A stretch of DNA of 64,000 bases, from NCBI GenBank assembly GCA_964391725.1, contig CAYMNB010000004.1, positions 1-64,000 of the forward strand, read 5' to 3'. The notes under the pieces are model-generated. The model worked only from the letters and a program-made list of their open reading frames with translations. It was not told where the DNA came from and searched no databases. Made by a program: the position numbers and the translations under genes. Positions 61,631-64,000 of the stretch are shown here, in pieces. Numbering within the stretch: the first letter of the stretch is position 1; every line of letters starts with the position of its first letter. The stretch is from SpSt-1165 sp964391725 (GTDB lineage Bacteria > Chloroflexota > Anaerolineae > Anaerolineales > Anaerolineaceae).

Positions 61631-63496
61631 GTGAACGACACCGCCGGATATAACCGCACCATCCGCTACGACCTGGTGAAGGAATTCCAACTGGAGCACT
61701 TTACAGCTCGCACGGAAGCCATTCAACACGCCTACCAGTGGGGCCAGGTTATCCATGCCGGACAGGAACGGTTAAATGGCGCTCCTTATTTTGAAACCCA
61801 TTGCGGCTGGGTAGGCGCGCTGGTCGATCAACTGGCACACAACGAAGCCTGGACCATCGCTGCTTTGCTGCATGACAGTGTGGAAGACCAGAATGTCACT
61901 CTGGATGATATACGTACCCAATTTCCCGGTCCGTTAGGCGAAAATATTGCCCGTCTGGTGGATGGCACCACCAAATTGATCACATCGCGCGGCGGACGCT
62001 CTAAAGAGATTGAGACCTTGCGCAAGATCGCCTCTTACCGCGACCCGGCTGTTTTCATCATCAAGCTGGCTGACCGCTCGCACAATATCCTCACCCTTGA
62101 ACATATGCCGGAAGAGCGGCAGGCCGCCAAAGCCGAGGAAGCCATCCGCGCTTATGGCCGTTTGGCAGGCATCTTAAACTGCCACCGCTGGCGCTGCTGG
62201 CTTGAAGATATCGCATTCCCCTTCTACCAGCCATCTACCTATGCGCATGTCAAAGAACGCATTGACAACGATCCCCGCTTCCATGCTGATTTCCTCAACT
62301 CAATCAAGCGCCAGTTGACCACGGTGATGGAGCAGGAAGGCCTCCAAGGAGAAATCAACATCACCGCCAACGGTTACTGGCAGACCTGGATGAAACTGAA
62401 AACCAAAGCCCATGAACGCCGCGGATCCCTCGATAACTTCAGCATTGTCAATGACCTGGTCAGTTTTCGCATGGTCCTGGATACCGAAGACGACCGCGAC
62501 TGTTACCGCCTGCTGGCAGGCGTGAACCGCTACCTGGGTTCTTATCTGGTGCAGACCGGTTTTGATGATTACATTGCCATTCCGCAGAATGGCTACCAGG
62601 CGCTGCAAGTCACCGGCTGGTTTGAATCTTACGGCGCCATCGAGGTTGCCATCGCCACCCGCGCCATGGAAGGCGAAAATATGTGGGGCATCATCTATAA
62701 CATGCAGCACGACCGCCCTATCAATCAGTATCAACCCATCACCATCCTGACCCCCACCGGGGGGTTACGCTTCCTGGAAGAAGGTGCTTCTGTACTGGAC
62801 GCTGTCGCCAGCATTCAGCAGGACTACTTCCTCGATAAGGTCACCACAGTTGAAGTGAATGGCAAGTTAGCTCTGCTATCTGACCGTGTCCAATCCGGTG
62901 ATGTCATCGAAGTCACCACAGGCGAGCAGCGGCTGGAACCCAACGAAAGCTGGCTCACTTTCAGTTCACGCCCCACCGCCCAACTGGTGCGGGAGGTTTT
63001 AATCAACCAGGCATTACAACGCGAAGCCGAACAAGGACGCGAAATGATCCGTCCGATTCTGTTCGAGCGCGGTATCGTTGACCTGTACGATGTGCAGGCG
63101 CTTGAACCGGAGCGAATGGAGCGATTGTTGGGCTTGCTGGCAAGCCCCAACCTCGAAGACCTCTATATCGGGGTCGGCGGCGGCGCTATCATGCTGGATG
63201 ATGTGCAGGAAAAGCTGGATGAGGTCAACATCTCCCGTCAGGCGCTTGGATGGAGCACCATTTATTTACACGGCCCGTCGCAAGCCAACAAACCCGGCAT
63301 CCTGCTGCTTCTTTCCAGCATCATTTGGGAGTCGGGCACCAACATCCTGCGGGTGGTTAATAATACCTATCCCGACGGCAGTTTCGATGTGCGCATTGTC
63401 ACCGTGCAGTTTTCCACTGAGCAACAGCAAATGATCACCAAAGAACTTGACCGCCTTAAGGATGATATTGATCTGGTGCTGGTTGAGGTCGCCTGA
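61631..63496 (+). CDS. RelA/SpoT-family protein, probably a (p)ppGpp hydrolase
   Basis: A 621-residue RSH protein. The HD hydrolase domain is intact: ETHCGW (His57), LLHDSVED (HD at 81-82), IIKLADRSHN (Asp148 with conserved Lys/Asn). The synthetase domain (about 235-375) is diverged: GYQALQV where active enzymes have GYxSLHT, and EVAIATRAM in place of the Arg-bearing EIQIRT. A TGS domain follows (about 377-440), then an ACT-like end. So it likely degrades (p)ppGpp but hardly makes it. The start is GTG 61631. It ends the xpt-guaA operon. Confidence 0.8.
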   Translation: MNDTAGYNRTIRYDLVKEFQLEHFTARTEAIQHAYQWGQVIHAGQERLNGAPYFETHCGWVGALVDQLAHNEAWTIAALLHDSVEDQNVTLDDIRTQFPGPLGENIARLVDGTTKLITSRGGRSKEIETLRKIASYRDPAVFIIKLADRSHNILTLEHMPEERQAAKAEEAIRAYGRLAGILNCHRWRCWLEDIAFPFYQPSTYAHVKERIDNDPRFHADFLNSIKRQLTTVMEQEGLQGEINITANGYWQTWMKLKTKAHERRGSLDNFSIVNDLVSFRMVLDTEDDRDCYRLLAGVNRYLGSYLVQTGFDDYIAIPQNGYQALQVTGWFESYGAIEVAIATRAMEGENMWGIIYNMQHDRPINQYQPITILTPTGGLRFLEEGASVLDAVASIQQDYFLDKVTTVEVNGKLALLSDRVQSGDVIEVTTGEQRLEPNESWLTFSSRPTAQLVREVLINQALQREAEQGREMIRPILFERGIVDLYDVQALEPERMERLLGLLASPNLEDLYIGVGGGAIMLDDVQEKLDEVNISRQALGWSTIYLHGPSQANKPGILLLLSSIIWESGTNILRVVNNTYPDGSFDVRIVTVQFSTEQQQMITKELDRLKDDIDLVLVEVA

Positions 63497-63502
63497 GACC
63501 GA

Positions 63503-64000
63503 TTAATCCTCGCGCACCATTGCCAATAGTGCGTCATGCAGGTGCGGGTTTGTCACCGCCACGTTACAGGGCATGGTCAACAGATCGCCTTCGCCATTGA
63601 CACGGCTGACCATTCCGCCGGCTTCCCGCACGATCAACGCACCAGCAGCGATATCCCATGGTTTGACCGCCAGTTCGTAATACCCATCCAACCGCCCAGC
63701 CGCTACGTTAGCCATATTGAGCGCCGCGGATCCAAACCGGCGCATTGCCTGGGTTGCCATGTTCAACTCGGCAAACAAGCGCAGGTTGCGATCCAACATA
63801 TCAGCCTGATTGTGTGAAAAACCTGTCACCATCAAAGCCTGCTGCATATCGTTCGTAGGGCTTACGCTGATGCGTTCACCATTCAAGAACGCCCCTCCAC
63901 CCCTCTCTGCAGAAAAACATTCGTCATGGATGGGGTCATAGATCACACCCAGGCGTGAACCCCATTCATCAACGAAAGCCAATGATACGCAAAAATAAGG
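63503..64000 (-). CDS. Inositol monophosphatase family protein (5' end outside the window)
   Basis: The 3' part of an IMPase-fold gene that runs past the right edge of the window; 165 residues are visible. The motif KPWDIAAGALIVREAGG is the family signature, containing the metal-site Asp, and RGGGAFLNG, with the GSAALNMANVAAGRLDGYY stretch, agrees. The upstream frame stays open to the last base. Members remove phosphate from inositol-1-phosphate, fructose-1,6-bisphosphate or PAP; which of these is not decided. The stops of this gene and of the RSH gene are 6 bp apart, convergent. Confidence 0.88.
   Translation of the reverse strand, partial: PYFCVSLAFVDEWGSRLGVIYDPIHDECFSAERGGGAFLNGERISVSPTNDMQQALMVTGFSHNQADMLDRNLRLFAELNMATQAMRRFGSAALNMANVAAGRLDGYYELAVKPWDIAAGALIVREAGGMVSRVNGEGDLLTMPCNVAVTNPHLHDALLAMVRED

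Overview
The window is a stretch of bacterial chromosome of moderate GC content. It is packed with housekeeping and envelope genes, and I see no insertion sequence, prophage, CRISPR array or rRNA. Several traits fit Chloroflexota, probably an Anaerolineae-like lineage: lipoproteins with Pro/Thr-rich linkers after the lipobox, a baseplate-J-like membrane protein beside ruvX and mltG, DUF6159-type and GT39-type membrane proteins, a KamA-type aminomutase and a valS T-box leader. That placement is inference from gene content, not a search result.

Layout. 1-197: end of a 2x[4Fe-4S] hydrogenase/complex I-like subunit. 229-6010 (mostly minus): sulfatase, GT39-type membrane protein, a YeeE/YedE sulfur transporter split over two genes, and an acetyl-xylan-esterase-type hydrolase. 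6176-7177: lipoprotein with a jelly-roll-like domain. 7243-10080: a four-domain persulfide enzyme (CoA-disulfide reductase, rhodanese, TusA, DsrE) with an ArsR regulator and a palindromic operator. 10144-16660: CobW GTPase followed by a UGA-interrupted frame, an EEP phosphatase/nuclease, an MFS transporter, a GT39 protein and a TerB-like protein. 16661-19717: consensus promoter, T-box leader and valS. 19910-24698: HhH membrane protein, DUF6159 protein, DsrE protein, two tiny ORFs, lgt, a DnaQ-type exonuclease and a lipoprotein. 24732-26651: sugar kinase fused to a GalU-type nucleotidyltransferase. 26780-30815: baseplate-J-like protein, ruvX, mltG and a DMT transporter. 30896-37716: mscL with a zinc ribbon, malQ and glgA (glycogen/maltodextrin), an amidohydrolase-CYTH fusion, and a CinA with a decayed deamidase domain. 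37936-42824: an envelope cluster of two DsbA-cyclophilin lipoproteins, a PrsW protease, PlsC and a small protein. 42831-45803: HD-GYP response regulator, HEAT-like membrane protein and a GNAT protein. 45955-51841: the CIRCE-controlled heat-shock operon hrcA-grpE-dnaK-dnaJ-prmA. 52112-57108: kamA, FkbM methyltransferase, aldo/keto reductase and a GGDEF protein. 57226-57307: tRNA-Leu(CAA). 57364-63496: ychF, a methyltransferase, then xpt-guaA-RSH, a guanine-nucleotide operon ending in a probable (p)ppGpp hydrolase. The right end cuts an inositol-monophosphatase-like gene.

Themes. (1) Reactive sulfur handling: YeeE pair, CoADR-Rhd-TusA-DsrE fusion with ArsR, and a stand-alone DsrE. (2) Envelope biogenesis and quality control: Lgt, thioredoxin/cyclophilin lipoproteins, PrsW, MltG, PlsC, MscL. 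(3) Guanine nucleotide balance: Xpt, GuaA, RSH. (4) Cyclic-di-GMP turnover: one GGDEF and one HD-GYP protein. The most unusual items are domain fusions (amidohydrolase-CYTH, kinase-nucleotidyltransferase, DsbA-cyclophilin pair), decayed catalytic domains (CinA, RSH synthetase, second cyclophilin), and a short UGA-interrupted frame after the CobW gene. I found no clear unknown multi-gene system such as a defence island.
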